This document shows positions 9,171 to 17,657 of a DNA stretch of 64,000 nt, in pieces. Numbering within the stretch: position 1 is the stretch's first letter; every line of letters starts with the position of its first letter. Made by a program: the position numbers and the translations under genes. The notes under the pieces were generated by a model that was not told where the DNA came from, searched no databases, and saw only the letters and a list, made by a program, of their open reading frames with translations. The DNA is from Sphingobacteriales bacterium (GTDB lineage Bacteria > Bacteroidota > Bacteroidia > Chitinophagales > LD1), in NCBI GenBank assembly GCA_018262795.1, contig JADFDM010000006.1, positions 1 through 64,000 of the forward strand, written 5' to 3'.

Positions 9171-10055
9171 ATGAGAAGAATAATGATTATAGTGATTACC
9201 GCTGCCTTGTTGACTGGATGCGGTCGGTTTGAAAAAAAAGATAAAACCAGCAGTACGAACAATCGCATTGTCTGCATCTCGAAACAGTACAATGAAATTA
9301 TTTGGGAATTGGGAGCCGAGCAAAATATTGTAGGTGTTGACCTGTCGAGTATTTATCCACCTGCGGTGCAGAAGCTACCTACCGTGGGCTATCACCGCGA
9401 TTTAAGTGTGGAAGGAATTCTCTCTTTAAAACCCGATTTGATCATTCACGATAATAACGTGGGGCCCGAAAGTGTAATGCGACAGATAAGTGAATTGAAA
9501 ATCCCTATCAAATCTTTTGCAAAAGACACTACAAACACCATAGAAGGAACCGAAGCGCTTATTCATGAAATAGGAGCTTACTTTCACAGAGAACATGAAG
9601 CTGATTCGCTTTGTAAGATATTAGATAGCCAAATGAACACTGCTTTAGAAAATGCAAAGTTATATACCGATACTCCTAAAGTTGCCATCCTCCATTATGG
9701 AAGAATTGGTGCAGGAAAATTTCTGTTGATGACCAGCCATAGCACGGCAGCCAAAATTGTAAACTGGGCGGGTGGAAAGATAGCAATGAGCAGCGAAAAA
9801 GGAATGATGCCACTTTCAGCAGAAGTATTTTCACAGAGCAATCCGGATATTATTCTGGTAACTGATTTTGGTTTTGATAAATTAGGTGGAGAGGAAAAAA
9901 TAATGGAATTGCCAGGAGTAGCCGAAACCAATGCGGCAAAGAATCACCGCATCTACAAAGTGTGGGAACAAGATTTGGTTTACTTAGGCCCGCGCACCGG
10001 TCAAATTATTTTGAACTATCAAAAACTATTGCACGGCAATGCCTCTGCTCAATAA
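9171..10055 (+). CDS. hmuT: Haem/iron-type ABC transporter substrate-binding lipoprotein (HmuT-like)
   Basis: 294 residues from the ATG at 9171 (a GTG three bases earlier is possible). A lipobox LTGC places the lipidated cysteine at residue 17. The rest follows the helical-backbone TroA/BtuF fold. Late phrases such as T-A-A-K-I-V-N-W-A-G-G, P-L-S-A-E-V, P-D-I-I-L-V and Y-L-G-P-R-T match the HmuT haem-binding branch better than cobalamin-binding BtuF. It would deliver the ligand from the periplasm to the HmuU-like permease, whose start overlaps its end by 17 bases. Substrate haem rather than siderophore or cobalamin is a moderate-confidence inference. Confidence 0.85.
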   Translation: MRRIMIIVITAALLTGCGRFEKKDKTSSTNNRIVCISKQYNEIIWELGAEQNIVGVDLSSIYPPAVQKLPTVGYHRDLSVEGILSLKPDLIIHDNNVGPESVMRQISELKIPIKSFAKDTTNTIEGTEALIHEIGAYFHREHEADSLCKILDSQMNTALENAKLYTDTPKVAILHYGRIGAGKFLLMTSHSTAAKIVNWAGGKIAMSSEKGMMPLSAEVFSQSNPDIILVTDFGFDKLGGEEKIMELPGVAETNAAKNHRIYKVWEQDLVYLGPRTGQIILNYQKLLHGNASAQ

Positions 10056-11073
10056 TCGCTATATTAAATCAGAGGGAATACTTTTTGCACTCCTCCTTCT
10101 CAGTTTGTTGCTGTCTATCTGCCTCGGAGCAGTGAGTATTAGCATCCCTGAAATATTTTCATCGCTCTCAAAGTGTTTTACGCACCCTGAAAGCATGACG
10201 CTGAACGAAAGAATATTTATGAATATCCGATTGCCCCGCGCGCTCTTGTGTTTAATAGTTGGGGCAAGTTTAGCTGTAGGCGGAGCAATGATGCAAGCAC
10301 TGTTTCGCAACCCAATTGTAGAACCCGGATTGATAGGAACCAGCAGTGGCGCGGCTTTTGGAGCAGCCTTGTATTTTGTGATGGGAGTAGTATTTGAATT
10401 AGGCGATAATGAGTGGACCTTACCAATTGCCGCTTGCATGGGCGGATTGTTTTCTACGGCTCTGGTTTTTTTGCTTTCACAATCGAAACAAAGCGGTAAA
10501 AGTTCGATAGTAGCCTTGTTGCTTACCGGCATTGCAGTCAATGCTTTGTTTATGAGTGGAGTCGGTTTTCTATCGTACGTTGCCCGCGACCCACAGGCGC
10601 GCTCCATTACCTTTTGGGGACTTGGTTCGCTCACCGGTGCCAACTGGCATTCGGTCACAGTAACCGGTATTACTACGGCAGTTTGTGTGATAGCCGGATT
10701 GCGTTATTCAAAACATTTGAACGCTTTAATGCTGGGCGAAGATGAAGCCCTCTTTTTGGGCGTAAATGTGAACCGCTTAAAAGTAATTGTGGTTTTAATC
10801 AATGTAATTATGGTAGCCGTGGCAACTGCCTTTGTAGGGGTCATCAGTTTTGTGGGACTGATTGTTCCGCATTTATTGCGCATTATGAATGGCTCTGATA
10901 ATCGCTATTTAATTCGCAACAGCGTTTTGCTCGGAGGTATTATTCTCAGCCTATCCGACCTTACTGCGCGAATGATATTGCGCCCCGCTGAATTACCCAT
11001 TGGCATTGTTACTTCGGTGATTGGCGTGCCGGTATTTATCATTCTGCTGCGCAGAAAAAATTATTTCTTCTGA
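10039..11073 (+). CDS. hmuU: FecCD-family ABC permease (HmuU-like)
   Basis: 344 residues, strongly hydrophobic, with about nine to ten predicted membrane segments. FecCD landmarks are present: R-L-P-R-A-L near residue 67, G-A-x-x-Q-x-x-F-R-N-P (~85-95), and G-x-I-x-F-V-G-L-I-V-P-H (~275-287). It forms the inner-membrane channel for the ligand held by the preceding lipoprotein. The ATG at 10039 overlaps the upstream gene and the ATPase starts one base after its stop, indicating translational coupling in one operon. Confidence 0.92.
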   Translation: MPLLNNRYIKSEGILFALLLLSLLLSICLGAVSISIPEIFSSLSKCFTHPESMTLNERIFMNIRLPRALLCLIVGASLAVGGAMMQALFRNPIVEPGLIGTSSGAAFGAALYFVMGVVFELGDNEWTLPIAACMGGLFSTALVFLLSQSKQSGKSSIVALLLTGIAVNALFMSGVGFLSYVARDPQARSITFWGLGSLTGANWHSVTVTGITTAVCVIAGLRYSKHLNALMLGEDEALFLGVNVNRLKVIVVLINVIMVAVATAFVGVISFVGLIVPHLLRIMNGSDNRYLIRNSVLLGGIILSLSDLTARMILRPAELPIGIVTSVIGVPVFIILLRRKNYFF

Positions 11074-11074
11074 T

Positions 11075-11851
11075 ATGTTGACGGCAAAAAACATAACCTA
11101 TCAGATTGGCAGGAAAAAATTGTTGGACGATGTTTCGGTAGAGTTTGAAACGGGAAAATTAAACCTCATCATCGGCCCGAATGGTGCCGGGAAATCAACA
11201 CTCATAAAAATTCTTTGCCAACAAATTAAACCACAACAAGGAGAAGTTTTTTACGGAACCAAAAATGCGAAAGAGTATTCGGTACTGCAGTTAGCCCAAA
11301 TGCGTTCGGTGCTTTCACAAAATATTGAATTAGCTTTTCCACTTACCGTAAAGGAAGTAGTAATGATGGGAAGATATCCGCACTTTACCGGTATTGCAAC
11401 GCAGCAAGATGTAGTAGCCTGCAATGAAGCCATGCAGCTTTTTGATGTTTGGGATATGGCGAATAGAAATTACATGACTTTAAGCGGTGGAGAAAAACAG
11501 CGAGTGCATTTTTCAAGGGTAACCGCACAAATCTGGTATCCCGCAAAAGATAATTGCCGGTATTTAATGCTCGATGAACCCTTAACTTTTTTAGATGTGC
11601 ATTATCAGTTTCATTTTATGCATAAAATCATTGAGTTGTTACAAAACAGTGATATAACAGTGGTGGGTGTAGTTCACGACCTTAATCTAGCAGCAAAATT
11701 TGCCGACCATATAGTGTTGCTCAACCAAGCCAAAGTATTGGCAAGCGGAAACAAAGAAGAAGTCTTGATAAAACAGCATATCAAAACTGCCTATCAGTTA
11801 GAGCCGGTGGTTCATAGAGACAAAGAAGGAATGTATTTGTTCTTTGAGTAA
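11075..11851 (+). CDS. hmuV: Haem-type ABC transporter ATP-binding protein (HmuV-like)
   Basis: 258 residues. Walker A GPNGAGKST lies at residues 34-42, the ABC signature LSGGEKQR near residue 135, Walker B YLMLDEP near 165, and the switch histidine follows in V-V-H-D-L-N. I start at the ATG at 11075, one base after the permease stop; an upstream in-frame ATG at 11021 would read through the permease end and is unlikely. Length matches HmuV. A short insertion (AQIWYPAKDNCR) after the signature is typical of HmuV proteins. It energises haem/iron import with the two preceding genes. Confidence 0.9.
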   Translation: MLTAKNITYQIGRKKLLDDVSVEFETGKLNLIIGPNGAGKSTLIKILCQQIKPQQGEVFYGTKNAKEYSVLQLAQMRSVLSQNIELAFPLTVKEVVMMGRYPHFTGIATQQDVVACNEAMQLFDVWDMANRNYMTLSGGEKQRVHFSRVTAQIWYPAKDNCRYLMLDEPLTFLDVHYQFHFMHKIIELLQNSDITVVGVVHDLNLAAKFADHIVLLNQAKVLASGNKEEVLIKQHIKTAYQLEPVVHRDKEGMYLFFE

Positions 11852-11969
11852 AATCGTTAGGCATTAATCGGCAAGAATCATAACACTGCTTCTGTTTCAG
11901 TTAACGGAAGATTTGTTATAAACTTATTTTTCTGCATAGTGCGCGGAATCCTTTTTTACTTTCAACCCT

Positions 11970-12854
11970 ATGAAAAAAATATTATCGCTAATTCTTCTGA
12001 TAGCAGGGGTAAACATTTTTGTATCCGCATCGGATCATACAACGGCAGACTCCACCCATCAAATCAGCATTCTTACCTGGAATATTAAAATGCTGCCGCG
12101 TGGTGCAACGTTTCTACATCATCATCCTATAAAGCGAGCGAAGCTAATCCCGGCTGAGTTGATGAAAATATCACCGGATGTAATTGTGTTTCAAGAATCG
12201 TATGATGGCAAAGCGGTGCGAATGCTTCGCAAAGCATTAAAGACGATGTATCCTTACAACGAAGGATTTCAGAACCGAAAAGTAATTACCTACAAACGTG
12301 CCGGTGGGGTACTGATGTTCAGCAAATACCCCATGAAAGAAATTGAGAGTATAAAATATTCGATGTTGGCCGGGATTGATAAACCCGCTGCGAAAGGAGC
12401 CATGTTGGTAGAAGTAGAATATCCGGCTAAGAAATTTCAAGTGTTGGGGACCCACATGCAAGCCGGTCATGGCCCGGAGATAAAGTTGAGTCAGTATAAA
12501 GATGCCGCTAATCTATTGAAGCGACATCAAACGGAGGGAGTACCACAATTTGCCTGTGGCGATTTTAATACGCGCAAGAGCGATACCACTCTATATCCAA
12601 AACTATTAGAGGATTTGCAGATGGAGGATGGGGCTATTTCTTCAGCGTTGAAGTGTACCAGCGATCACCTGCTGAATGACATGGATAATTACAACCCTAC
12701 CAAGCGAAACCTAATTGATTATGTTTTTTTTAAACCAAATGGAGTGCATCCGACAAGTATATCGCGTAGTGTGCTTCGCTTTACTCAACGGTGGAGCAAA
12801 AAACATCAAGATCTCTCTGACCACTTTGCAGTGGAAATGAAAATGAAGTTGTAG
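11970..12854 (+). CDS. Secreted endonuclease/exonuclease/phosphatase (EEP)-fold hydrolase
   Basis: 294 residues with a signal peptide (1-20). EEP landmarks in order: T-W-N-I near residue 35, Q-E near 74, H-x-Q near 160, G-D-F-N near 195, and a C-terminal S-D-H-F. These form the metal-binding and catalytic set of a phosphodiesterase fold shared by DNase I-like nucleases, sphingomyelinases and inositol phosphatases. An exported member could act on lipids or extracellular nucleic acid; the sequence does not decide. It stands alone, 118 bp after hmuV, and ends at a shared bidirectional terminator. Confidence 0.87.
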   Translation: MKKILSLILLIAGVNIFVSASDHTTADSTHQISILTWNIKMLPRGATFLHHHPIKRAKLIPAELMKISPDVIVFQESYDGKAVRMLRKALKTMYPYNEGFQNRKVITYKRAGGVLMFSKYPMKEIESIKYSMLAGIDKPAAKGAMLVEVEYPAKKFQVLGTHMQAGHGPEIKLSQYKDAANLLKRHQTEGVPQFACGDFNTRKSDTTLYPKLLEDLQMEDGAISSALKCTSDHLLNDMDNYNPTKRNLIDYVFFKPNGVHPTSISRSVLRFTQRWSKKHQDLSDHFAVEMKMKL

Positions 12855-12870
12855 CCTATAATCTCCTAAA

Positions 12871-12906
12871 CAAAAATGGCATCCTTTAAACAAGATGCCA
12901 TTCTCT
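12871..12906. terminator. Bidirectional terminator between convergent genes
   Basis: Perfect 9-bp stem AATGGCATC/GATGCCATT at 12875-12883 and 12894-12902 with a 10-base loop. Pyrimidine-rich on the plus-strand exit, and on the minus strand the stem is followed by TTTTG. It lies between the convergent EEP hydrolase and rhodanese genes and serves both. Confidence 0.7.
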
Positions 12907-12926
12907 TAAAATCATAAAATACTTTT

Positions 12927-13238
12927 TCAGCAGGGGACATTTCTCCATCCTCCGGCATCGTGCACATCATTAATACCCGCTTTACCGAGAATCTGTTTCG
13001 CGCTTGAACTGCGCGCTCCGGAAGCACAGCATAGTACCACCGGCTTATTCATCGCTTTAATCTCATTTACCTTATGAGAAAGTTGCTTTAAAGGAATGTT
13101 TCGGGCACCGGTCGGATGTCCTCCCGCAAACTCGGCCGGAGTTCTTACATCAATAATGACCGCCCCTTTTTCAATGGCTTCTTTAATAGCCGGGCTGTCA
13201 CCGGTTGAAAGCCCTAATAATTTTGTCAGAAAACTCAT
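12927..13238 (-). CDS. Single-domain rhodanese
   Basis: 103 residues. The active-site loop CASGARS places the catalytic cysteine at residue 71 (Cys70 adjacent), after the D-V-R-T-P signature near 30. Rhodaneses carry sulfane sulfur as a cysteine persulfide. It is the last gene of a minus-strand run arsR - methyltransferase - thioredoxin - rhodanese/thioredoxin - rhodanese with gaps of 6 to 29 bases. No signal peptide, so cytoplasmic. It ends in a free cysteine, which is unusual and could be redox active. Confidence 0.92.
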   Translation of the reverse strand: MSFLTKLLGLSTGDSPAIKEAIEKGAVIIDVRTPAEFAGGHPTGARNIPLKQLSHKVNEIKAMNKPVVLCCASGARSSSAKQILGKAGINDVHDAGGWRNVPC

Positions 13239-13262
13239 ACTTACATTTTATTTAACAGTGAA

Positions 13263-13985
13263 TTAATTACTAAACTTTTTTACCTGCTCTACTAAGGTGG
13301 CTTCATCCGTCAGACCCATATTGCGCCATACTTCTTTTCCATCCTTATAGATCAGCAACAACGGAATCCCCGTAATATTCATCGTGGTAGCCACCGTTGA
13401 ATTCTTATCTACGTCAATATCCAACAGTTCGACTTTATCCGGATTGTTCTTAATTACTTTTTTCACTATCGGCTTCAGAATTTTGCAAGGGCCGCACCAT
13501 ACTGCATTGAAATCAACCAACACCAACTTATCCGATTTTATTTTCTTCAGATACTCATCGAAATTCATTCCTCCGGCCACTTCTCCGCCACCCTCTACCT
13601 CCACCGGTTTTTTGGCACTCATCCAAGCTGTAATTCCCCCTTCCAAATTATGCACGTCAATAAACCCATTTTTGATAGCCCACTTAGCAGCACTGCTGCT
13701 TCTGCCGCCTGAAAGGCAATAGAGGTACGTGGGTTTTGACTTGTCCAACTGATTCATCTTTTGCTCAAAATCATCGCCATTCAGGTTGATATTGGTAGCC
13801 CCTGAAATGCGCTTTTCGGCATATTCTTCCGGGGTTCTAACATCAATCAATTGAATTCCTTTGTCGTGAATTGCTTTATCAAATTCATTTGCATTCATGT
13901 TCTTTACTCCTTGCCCATTGCTGTTGCAGGAGGTTAAACTGAAGGTGATAAGCAGTAAATAAAAAATACTCTTGATGGTGGCCAT
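13263..13985 (-). CDS. Rhodanese-thioredoxin fusion lipoprotein
   Basis: 240 residues. A lipobox (SLTSC) gives lipidated Cys20. A rhodanese domain (~30-125) has active loop CLSGGRS with Cys90, then a thioredoxin domain (~140-240) has WCGPC with Cys164 and Cys167. The pairing suggests the thioredoxin half reduces the persulfide formed on the rhodanese half, at the membrane in the periplasm. It lies 6 bases downstream of a thioredoxin gene and 24 bases upstream of another rhodanese, within one operon. Substrate unknown. Confidence 0.92.
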   Translation of the reverse strand: MATIKSIFYLLLITFSLTSCNSNGQGVKNMNANEFDKAIHDKGIQLIDVRTPEEYAEKRISGATNINLNGDDFEQKMNQLDKSKPTYLYCLSGGRSSSAAKWAIKNGFIDVHNLEGGITAWMSAKKPVEVEGGGEVAGGMNFDEYLKKIKSDKLVLVDFNAVWCGPCKILKPIVKKVIKNNPDKVELLDIDVDKNSTVATTMNITGIPLLLIYKDGKEVWRNMGLTDEATLVEQVKKFSN

Positions 13986-13991
13986 TTGTTT

Positions 13992-14294
13992 TTAGTTTAT
14001 GTGTTGATTAATAATCTGCTCTAAGGCATTAGCCGGCAGCACTCCGCTCTGTCGCCATTTTATCTCCCCTTTGCGAAATAGAATTAAAGTGGGCACTCCG
14101 CTAATTTGGTAAGCCGAAGCTATTTCGGGGTTGCGATCCACATCAATTTTAAGGATGCGCGCTTTGTCGCCAATTTTACCCGCCAATTCATGAAGTATCG
14201 GCCCCATCATTTTACAAGGGGCACACCATTCCGCGCTAAAATCTATCAGCACCGGGGTGTCGGAATTGATAATGTCTTGAAACTTTCCTGTCAT
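13992..14294 (-). CDS. Thioredoxin
   Basis: 100 residues with redox site WCAPC at 23-27 and cis-proline in G-V-P-T. Cytoplasmic. It is closely related to the thioredoxin at 16984-17325: both share the phrase KWRQSGVLP near the C-terminus, which differs from housekeeping thioredoxins, so the two appear to be specialised paralogues. It sits between the methyltransferase and the rhodanese-thioredoxin lipoprotein. Confidence 0.92.
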   Translation of the reverse strand: MTGKFQDIINSDTPVLIDFSAEWCAPCKMMGPILHELAGKIGDKARILKIDVDRNPEIASAYQISGVPTLILFRKGEIKWRQSGVLPANALEQIINQHIN

Positions 14295-14323
14295 AACGTT
14301 TTATTTATTGATTGCCAATTATT

Positions 14324-14938
14324 TTACTTCTTAACTAAATGGATAAATAATTCTGCTCCGCTTCGTGCCGGATGAGAATTATAGCAATCTTCAAAAACCT
14401 TGAAGTTGAAATACGGTTTAAATAGCTGCTTGTATTCTTCCGCAGAACCACCGAACGGAGGCCCCTCCTTTTCAAATTTCTTGCTGAAAAGCAAGCCGAC
14501 CAATTCCCCTCCTGTTGGTAGCAATTCGCTCATCTTAGCGACATACTTAGCACGGAAAGGAAGATACAGCGTGCAGAAAAAAGTTTGCTCCAAAATCAAA
14601 TCAAACTCCCCTTTCAGATCAAAGAAATCGGAACAAATAACCTGAATAGACCGGTTCAATGAAGCAGCAAATTTCTTCTTTAGTTTTTCAGTTAATGTAG
14701 GAGAAATGTCCACCACGGTCACGTTGGTAAATCCGTTTTGAAGCAGGTATTCCGCTTCGTACGTGTTCCCACATCCGGGAATTAGGATGCGAATATTTTT
14801 ATTCTCCAAACTATCTATATACGCCTTTATCGGTGGCGACACCATTCCCATATCCCACCCGGTCTGGTTTTCGCGCCAACGAGTGTCCCAAAAGTTAGCA
14901 TCCAATTTTAGCTCTGAATTTGTGTTCTTAGTTTCCAT
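14324..14938 (-). CDS. TPMT-family SAM-dependent methyltransferase
   Basis: 204 residues. The N-terminal F-W-D-x-R-W-x-x-x-x-T-G-W-D is the signature of the thiopurine S-methyltransferase family; the SAM-binding glycine loop follows as L-I-P-G-C-G-N (~50-58). Bacterial TPMT-like enzymes methylate thiols and the anions of selenium and tellurium. Here it starts 8 bases after an ArsR-type regulator gene and precedes thioredoxin and rhodanese genes, consistent with a chalcogen or thiol stress role (inference). Confidence 0.88.
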   Translation of the reverse strand: METKNTNSELKLDANFWDTRWRENQTGWDMGMVSPPIKAYIDSLENKNIRILIPGCGNTYEAEYLLQNGFTNVTVVDISPTLTEKLKKKFAASLNRSIQVICSDFFDLKGEFDLILEQTFFCTLYLPFRAKYVAKMSELLPTGGELVGLLFSKKFEKEGPPFGGSAEEYKQLFKPYFNFKVFEDCYNSHPARSGAELFIHLVKK

Positions 14939-14946
14939 TTGTCAAA

Positions 14947-15258
14947 TTACATGTTACAGTCACACTTCTCAATACATTTCACCACTTCCACCAAACTCAT
15001 TTCGCGCAGGGAATAGTATATATTCTGCCCGTTTCGCTCGGCTTTCAACAAGCCTTTAATTTTCATATTCGCCAAGTGATGAGAAAGTAGCGATTGCTCA
15101 CAGCCGGTTACCCCCATTAATTCATTCACATTCATAGGGCCGTTTTTATCTAACAACTCAATCACTGCTAAACGAGTCGGGTGAGCTATCGTTTTAAAAA
15201 TATAAGCAGCCTTCTCTAACTTCTTTTTGTCAGGTAAAATCATGGTTGAATTCCTCAT
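14947..15258 (-). CDS. ArsR/SmtB-family transcriptional repressor
   Basis: 103 residues from the ATG at 15258 (the next ATG at 15243 is also possible; an earlier in-frame ATG at 15297 would cover the operator-like palindrome). Winged helix with A-H-P-T-R-L (~25-30), recognition helix around C-E-Q-S-L-L-S-H-H-L (53-62), and a wing ending in I-Y-Y-S-L. Cysteines at 53, 95, 99 and 101 could sense metal, metalloid or persulfide. First gene of the operon running to 12927, which it probably autoregulates. Confidence 0.9.
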   Translation of the reverse strand: MRNSTMILPDKKKLEKAAYIFKTIAHPTRLAVIELLDKNGPMNVNELMGVTGCEQSLLSHHLANMKIKGLLKAERNGQNIYYSLREMSLVEVVKCIEKCDCNM

Positions 15259-15281
15259 AGCTTCTAACTTTATACAAATAA

Positions 15282-15297
15282 ATGAACATAGTTTCAT
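15282..15297 (-). promoter_or_regulatory. Candidate ArsR operator
   Basis: Inverted repeat ATGAA-N6-TTCAT at 15282-15297, overlapping a second one, TGAACA-N9-TGTTCA (15283-15303). It lies 24 bases upstream of the arsR start. ArsR/SmtB proteins bind this kind of A/T-rich dyad containing TGAA/TTCA. Proposed by inspection only. Confidence 0.4.
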
Positions 15298-15348
15298 TGT
15301 TCAATGCCGAGTTCTTCCTTTTTCCATAAGTTAACAGCTTAGCTTTTA

Positions 15349-16230
15349 TTAATAGTGTTGACTTTTTCGAAATTCATCTGGGGAGTAACCGGTATATTTT
15401 TTAAAGAAACGGCTGAAGTAAGCATTGTCTTCAAAGTGAAGATCGTAGGCAATTTCAGCGATGGTCATCGCGCTGTTGGCCAATAGTCTTTTCGCTTCCA
15501 GTATTACGCGATCGCGAATCATTTCACCGGCAGGCTTTCCCACGGTAGATTGGCACAAAGCATTCAAGTGATTGGGAGTAATGAATAGCAACTCCGCATA
15601 TTCTTTCGGTAGTTTCTTATGGCGGAAATTTTGTTCAATTAAACTCTCAAAATTTCGCAGCAGGATATAATTGTAACGAGCCGTTGGCGTTTTTTCGGCC
15701 GGCTTGCAAGCCCTCGCAAGGGTAATGAGTAATTGCAACAACAATGCCCGCAAACTATCGGCTCGGTATTCCATATCCGCCTCATATTCCTGCATCATGC
15801 GCAGCACTAATTTATCTACCTCTCCCTTTACATCTTTTGTCAAGTCCATTGCTGACCGGTTGGTCAATGAATTAAAAAAAGGGAACTCGCTTAAAAAGTG
15901 TGGATTGTGACAAACTGAGGTGAAAAAACTACCATCAAAATTAATAATGTACCCATCCGCATCGGGCGACAAGTCCCATTGATGAATTTGCCCGGGAGCT
16001 AAAAAGTGCACTTGCAATGGCTTTATCTCATAACTTTCAAAATCAACGTGGTGCTTGCCTTTCCCTTTAGTGATATACAATAGTTGAAAGAATGAATGGC
16101 GATGCGGAAAAATAATATCCGAATGTTCCTTCCGAAACTTAGGGAGTTTCAGCACCAATAAATCTGTGAGGCAATTATCAGAGCCTAACAAATTACAGAT
16201 ACTATAAACAGGAATATTGCCCATGACCAT
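15349..16230 (-). CDS. AraC-family transcriptional regulator
   Basis: 293 residues. N-terminal cupin-type effector domain (~35-110, with H-R-H near residue 44), then a C-terminal double helix-turn-helix (~190-290) with the classic second-helix phrase I-A-Y-D-L-H-F-E-D-N-A-Y-F-S-R-F-F-K-K and G-Y-S-P-D-E-F-R. An alternative start two codons downstream (ATG) is equally good. It lies 35 bases downstream of the osmC gene on the same strand and probably controls local genes; ligand unknown. Confidence 0.92.
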   Translation of the reverse strand: MVMGNIPVYSICNLLGSDNCLTDLLVLKLPKFRKEHSDIIFPHRHSFFQLLYITKGKGKHHVDFESYEIKPLQVHFLAPGQIHQWDLSPDADGYIINFDGSFFTSVCHNPHFLSEFPFFNSLTNRSAMDLTKDVKGEVDKLVLRMMQEYEADMEYRADSLRALLLQLLITLARACKPAEKTPTARYNYILLRNFESLIEQNFRHKKLPKEYAELLFITPNHLNALCQSTVGKPAGEMIRDRVILEAKRLLANSAMTIAEIAYDLHFEDNAYFSRFFKKYTGYSPDEFRKSQHY

Positions 16231-16265
16231 TGAAGGTAATTAAACCGATTTCTTTATACTCTATT

Positions 16266-16709
16266 CTATAGTGCTTCCGAAATTACTATTTGTGGATTCA
16301 TCGTAACTTTAGAACTGATAGAATTTGTGATCAGGCAAGCCGCCTCACTCTTTTGTAGAATTCTCTCGGCTCTTTCGCGGTCGCTTTCATTCACAATAGC
16401 AACGGTTGGTTGCAAAATGATTTCTGACATCTTGAATTTCCCTGCTACCTGCTCCAACTTTCCTTTACTCTTTACATCAAAGGCGGTGAACTCTAATTTT
16501 GAGTTTTCAGCAATAGCGAGAAAGGTAGTCATAAAACACCCGCTTACAGCAGCCGTAAACAAATGTTCGGGAGACCAAATTCCTTCCATCCCTTTTGGAA
16601 ATTGGGGCGGAGTAGCAACCGCTACATCTTCATTCAATTCGGGAGATTGCATCATCCCTTTTCTGTCGTGTTGCCAGGTAACATTTACCTCATAAAAATG
16701 TGGATCCAT
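16266..16709 (-). CDS. OsmC-family peroxiredoxin-like protein
   Basis: 147 residues. The two peroxidatic/resolving cysteines of the family are at 58 (S-G-C-F-M-T) and 125 (A-A-C-L-I-T-N-S). OsmC/Ohr proteins reduce organic hydroperoxides and some act on persulfides. Upstream of the AraC gene and between two thioredoxin/rhodanese clusters, so thiol stress is the probable context. Confidence 0.92.
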   Translation of the reverse strand: MDPHFYEVNVTWQHDRKGMMQSPELNEDVAVATPPQFPKGMEGIWSPEHLFTAAVSGCFMTTFLAIAENSKLEFTAFDVKSKGKLEQVAGKFKMSEIILQPTVAIVNESDRERAERILQKSEAACLITNSISSKVTMNPQIVISEAL

Positions 16710-16863
16710 TTTATTTTTTTTGTGTGATAAAAAATTTATGAAAGAATAACTATTAAACTATGTGGCTTGTATAATCCGAGAGGCATTTCAACTTTGCTGC
16801 TGCGAAAAAATATCGAAGAACAAACCACTTACTATGGCACGAAAACGTGTTACGAAGGAGAGA

Positions 16864-16932
16864 GGAAAAAATGGGGCAGGTTCCTAACGCACAACCAACA
16901 AACCACCAATAATTAAAACCCAAACCTGCCCC
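16864..16932 (-). terminator. Probable terminator with long loop
   Basis: A perfect 10-bp GC-rich inverted repeat (GGGGCAGGTT at 16873-16882, complement at 16923-16932) with a 40-base loop. Read on the minus strand it is followed by ATTTTTT, fitting a terminator for the thioredoxin operon ending at 16984. The loop is long for an intrinsic terminator. The rest of the 16710-16983 gap shows nothing else. Confidence 0.5.
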
Positions 16933-16983
16933 TTTATTACACCTCCATCAACAACAAACATTTTCTTATAAAGTTCACCACGC

Positions 16984-17325
16984 TCAGTTTTCTCCTATTT
17001 TACTCCTTGTATCCACGGTTGGCTTTACTGCACCATAAGTGGCAATTACCTGCTCTAACATTTCCACGGGAAGCACTCCGCTTTGTCGCCATTTTACTTC
17101 TCCGTTTACAAAGAGTAAAAGCGTAGGCACTCCTCTGATACTATACACTGTAGTCAGCAGCGGATTTTGGTCAATATCTATTTTGACAATTTCTGCACTT
17201 CCTTTTGTTTTTTCTTTCAGTTGATCTAAAATTGGTTCCAGCATCTTACAGGGAGCACACCAAGTGGCCGAGAAATCAACTAAAACGGGCTTCTCTGTTT
17301 TGAGTATTTCACTTAAAGTTTTCAT
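16984..17325 (-). CDS. Thioredoxin (second, cluster-type)
   Basis: 113 residues, redox site WCAPC at 22-26, cis-Pro in G-V-P-T. It shares the unusual KWRQSGVLP phrase with the thioredoxin at 13992 and has a short polar C-terminal extension (about 15 residues) that the other lacks. Last gene of a three-gene minus-strand set rhodanese - DUF2892 - thioredoxin; 74 bases separate it from the DUF2892 gene. Confidence 0.92.
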   Translation of the reverse strand: MKTLSEILKTEKPVLVDFSATWCAPCKMLEPILDQLKEKTKGSAEIVKIDIDQNPLLTTVYSIRGVPTLLLFVNGEVKWRQSGVLPVEMLEQVIATYGAVKPTVDTRSKIGEN

Positions 17326-17399
17326 ATCCTGATTTTATCGTGGTTTATCTATTCTTTATCCTCTAAAAATGCAGCCCTCCCTAACTCAGCAGGTACCAA

Positions 17400-17648
17400 T
17401 TATTTCGATTTAATTTCATCGAACACCACCTCTTGCTTGCCCTCAACTCGTCCATGATAGCGATTTGTTTGCGAGGCACAGGCCCCTCCATAAGCACAAC
17501 CCACATTCAAAACCGCCATTAAAGCATACAAAGCTCCCACTCCGGCAATCGCCCAATCATCTTTACTTGCAGCAAACCCTACAATTATAAGACCGGCTAT
17601 CAATCTCAGTATTCTTCCAAAATTCCAGTTGCTCAGAAAAGTTCTCAT
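17400..17648 (-). CDS. DUF2892 inner-membrane protein
   Basis: 82 residues with two hydrophobic segments (~13-28, ~32-50) and a Gly/Cys motif N-V-G-C-A-Y-G-G-A-C after the second. DUF2892 is the membrane part of YgaP, where it is joined to a rhodanese domain; here the rhodanese is the separate gene just upstream (9-base gap), so the two may form a split YgaP. The two cysteines (51 and 57) could relay persulfide. Function of the domain is otherwise unknown. Confidence 0.87.
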   Translation of the reverse strand: MRTFLSNWNFGRILRLIAGLIIVGFAASKDDWAIAGVGALYALMAVLNVGCAYGGACASQTNRYHGRVEGKQEVVFDEIKSK

Positions 17649-17657
17649 TTTGTTTAT

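Noticed and set aside
10059-10658. Long antisense open frame (199 codons) opposite the HmuU-like permease
   Set aside because: The plus strand is a clear FecCD permease; the antisense frame is a by-product of codon bias and has no recognisable protein.
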